Assembly (NCBI RefSeq): GCF_004793635.1
Contig: NZ_SRXV01000001.1
Coordinates: 124,001-188,000 of the forward strand
Origin: Marinicauda pacifica
GTDB lineage: Bacteria; Pseudomonadota; Alphaproteobacteria; Caulobacterales; Maricaulaceae
DNA length: 64,000 nucleotides
Direction: 5' to 3'
The translations under genes were made by a program, and so were the position numbers. Of this stretch, positions 62,413 to 64,000 are shown in pieces. The notes under the pieces are model-generated. The model was given only the letters and a program-made list of their open reading frames with translations. It searched no databases and was not told the DNA's origin. The stretch's first letter is position 1; the number at the start of each line of letters is the position of its first letter.

Positions 62413-63321
62413 TCAGCCGGTCAATGTGTACGTGCTGCCCAGGTCCGGCGTGCCTCCGTCTGCGACCTCGATCCGGCCCTGTTCGACGAGGTGGATGATA
62501 TGGGCCAGTACCGAATGGGCGGCGGCTGGATGCAGGCGCTTGTCCACATCGGCGTACATGGATGACACCATCTCGCGGATCGTCGTGCGTCCGGCCTCGA
62601 TCTGGCCCAGAATCTGACGTTCGCGGGCGCGCCGGTGCTCGATATAGGCGTCCAGAAAAGCTTCCGGATCGTCGATCGCCGGGCCGTGGGTCGGCCAGAT
62701 CCGGCCAAAGCCGCGGGCGCGTATCCGTTCGAGTTGGCTTATATAGTCGCCCATATGGCCATCGGGCGGGCTGACCACAGAGGTCGACCAGGCCATCACG
62801 TGGTCTCCGGAAAACAGGGTATTTTCTTCCTTCAGCGCAAAGCAGAGATGGTTGGAGGTATGCCCGGGGGTATGCAGCGCTTCCAGCGTCCAGCCGGGAC
62901 CGGTCAGCACATCGCCGTCCTCCAGCTCCACGTCCGGTGCGAAGCTGTCGTCGTCGCCGGCCTCCATGCGGGTTTCACCGCCGGCAGGCGGCGTGCGGCG
63001 AGGGCGCCGGCCATAGGTCTTGCACCCGTGCCGGGACGCCATGCGTGCCGCAAGGGGCGAGTGATCGAGATGGTGATGTGTCAGGAGAACATGACTGACG
63101 CGCTCACCTTCCAACGCCTGATCGAGGGCGGCTTCATGCCCGGCGTCGAGCGGACCGGGATCGATCATCGCCACGGTGCCATGCCCGACGATGTAAACGC
63201 CGGTGCCGGTAAAGGTGAACGGGCCGGGATTCGACGCGACAACGCGCCGGATCAGTGGCGAAAGCGTGTCGCAACGTCCGTATTCGAAATCGAACTCACG
63301 CTTGAAGGGTATGGTGGTCAT
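62413..63321 (-). CDS. MBL-fold metallo-hydrolase, LACTB2-like
   Basis: The 302-residue protein has the metallo-beta-lactamase fold motif 'LLTHHHLDHSPLAARMA' (HxHxDH), 'LEALHTPGHTSNHLCFALK' (third His), and 'FSGDHVMAWSTSVVSPPDG' (Asp). The C-terminal helix domain 'LHPAAAHSVLAHIIHLVEQG' resembles the LACTB2/glyoxalase II-like family. Function could be nuclease or hydrolase. Overlaps the ATP-grasp gene by 4 bases at 63318-63321. Confidence 0.87.
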   Translation of the reverse strand: MTTIPFKREFDFEYGRCDTLSPLIRRVVASNPGPFTFTGTGVYIVGHGTVAMIDPGPLDAGHEAALDQALEGERVSHVLLTHHHLDHSPLAARMASRHGCKTYGRRPRRTPPAGGETRMEAGDDDSFAPDVELEDGDVLTGPGWTLEALHTPGHTSNHLCFALKEENTLFSGDHVMAWSTSVVSPPDGHMGDYISQLERIRARGFGRIWPTHGPAIDDPEAFLDAYIEHRRARERQILGQIEAGRTTIREMVSSMYADVDKRLHPAAAHSVLAHIIHLVEQGRIEVADGGTPDLGSTYTLTG

Positions 63322-64000
63322 TCCGGCAAACTCGCTTCGCGTCGCTCTTCCAGGAATGCCCGCAGCGCGGCTGCGAGCGTGCGCACTGCCCGCATCTTGT
63401 CCTTCATGGGCAGGGCAATGGGCGGTCCCATGTCGGTCTTGTTCACATCGACCACATAGAGCGCGCCGCTCTTGCGATCACGCAATACGTCCAGCCCGCC
63501 CCAGTCCAGTTTCATCTCCCGGCAGAACGCGGAGAGCTGGTCGAGTTCCGTCTGCGTAAACACAGCGCTGGGAGCGGCCAGTGTGACGGAACTATTGGTA
63601 TTTTCAAATCGCCGTTCGACCGGACGCCTCTTGATGAAGACCAGCGGTATGCGCCCGCCCACCGTCGGGCATCGCAAATCCTCCACACAGCCATCCGCAC
63701 CAGTCGTCTCGATCAGGCGCTGGTAGACTTGGCCGCCTTCTGCGGCCCGCGGCCCGGTCAGCACACGGCCGTCATGTACGCCATTGAGTTCGGACTTGGC
63801 GACCATGGCGCCGTCCCATGTCTGAGGATCGACGCTGAGCGGGCGATCGAAGACCGCCTCGAACACCGCGGCCACCTGCGATTTCGAGACGTTCAAGCAT
63901 CCGCCATTGAGAGCGGAGCCTGCCTGCAAGCTCCCGTCGATATGCGTGTGTGTGCGGTCGTCGAAAATGAAAATGCACTCGGCATCTTCGCGGTGGGCGA
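63318..64000 (-). CDS. ATP-grasp-type protein, partial (5' end outside window)
   Basis: The frame is open from the window edge with no start inside the window; about 226 codons are visible. The visible part has 'GGRIPLVFIKRRPVERRF', 'FCREMKLDWGGLDVLRDRKSG' and 'LYVVDVNKTDMGPPIALP', which match ATP-grasp C-terminal features (acidic metal ligands and Asn-Lys in 'DVNKTD'). Substrate unknown. The stop overlaps the MBL gene start by 4 bases, suggesting a shared operon. Confidence 0.65.
   Translation of the reverse strand, partial: AHREDAECIFIFDDRTHTHIDGSLQAGSALNGGCLNVSKSQVAAVFEAVFDRPLSVDPQTWDGAMVAKSELNGVHDGRVLTGPRAAEGGQVYQRLIETTGADGCVEDLRCPTVGGRIPLVFIKRRPVERRFENTNSSVTLAAPSAVFTQTELDQLSAFCREMKLDWGGLDVLRDRKSGALYVVDVNKTDMGPPIALPMKDKMRAVRTLAAALRAFLEERREASLPE

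Overview
The window is a GC-rich stretch of an alphaproteobacterial chromosome, tightly packed with genes. The flagellin-glycosylation gene pseB/flmA next to a FlaEY-like protein, the F1-ATPase zeta subunit (DUF1476), the small PurS/PurQ/PurL system and the xseB-ispA-dxs series point to the stalked/dimorphic lineage (Caulobacterales, Maricaulales or Hyphomonadales). That placement is inferred from gene content, not from a search. I see no tRNA, rRNA, CRISPR array, prophage or insertion sequence. No gap exceeds 300 bases; the longest (10045-10303) holds a divergent promoter region and one strong hairpin.

Layout. 1-5452: flagellin modification (a PseG/FlmD-like partial gene, pseB, an SpsF/FlmC-like cytidylyltransferase) and a FlaEY-like beta-propeller protein. 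5468-10044 (minus): purine operon purC-purS-[parDE]-purQ-purL, with a toxin-antitoxin pair lodged inside it. 10304-11094: F1-ATPase zeta subunit and a DCC-family protein. 11141-18088 (minus): cell-wall and envelope genes (L,D-transpeptidase, M15-type peptidase, MgtC, thioredoxin, retropepsin-like protein), then purB and a lipoprotein RidA. 18153-25922 (mostly minus): MFS transporter, threonine synthase, RadC, Map, M28 peptidase, an AT-rich orphan gene and a thioesterase. 25999-29381 (plus): MoCF/CinA-type protein, VWA lipoprotein and a ClpP-family protease. 29482-41061 (minus): UvrD-type helicase, higBA, a CLC protein, metabolic genes, a GrlR-like protein, Sua5/TsaC, and a yceI-cybB-yceI cluster.

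41233-51090: acyl-CoA dehydrogenase, then a plus-strand run of YbjQ, LepB, SDR, HDAC-like, histidine phosphatase and xseB-csaA-ispA-dxs (isoprenoid precursors). 51230-53748 (minus): cold-shock protein, S41 peptidase and TetR, with matching operators. 53843-64000: tlyA, two paralogous glycine-zipper proteins, an RNA methyltransferase, aroC, a J-domain protein, pdxH, DUF1499, an MBL hydrolase, and an ATP-grasp gene cut by the window end.

The most noteworthy items are: the TetR/S41-peptidase circuit, defined by two copies of one palindrome; parDE carrying its own palindromic operators inside the pur operon; the higBA promoter, which implies a leaderless toxin mRNA and overlaps the clc stop codon; the tandem paralogous glycine-zipper proteins, one with a long Arg/Asp-rich repeat; a nested hairpin around the pseB/flmD-like junction; and a terminator-like hairpin in the purC leader.
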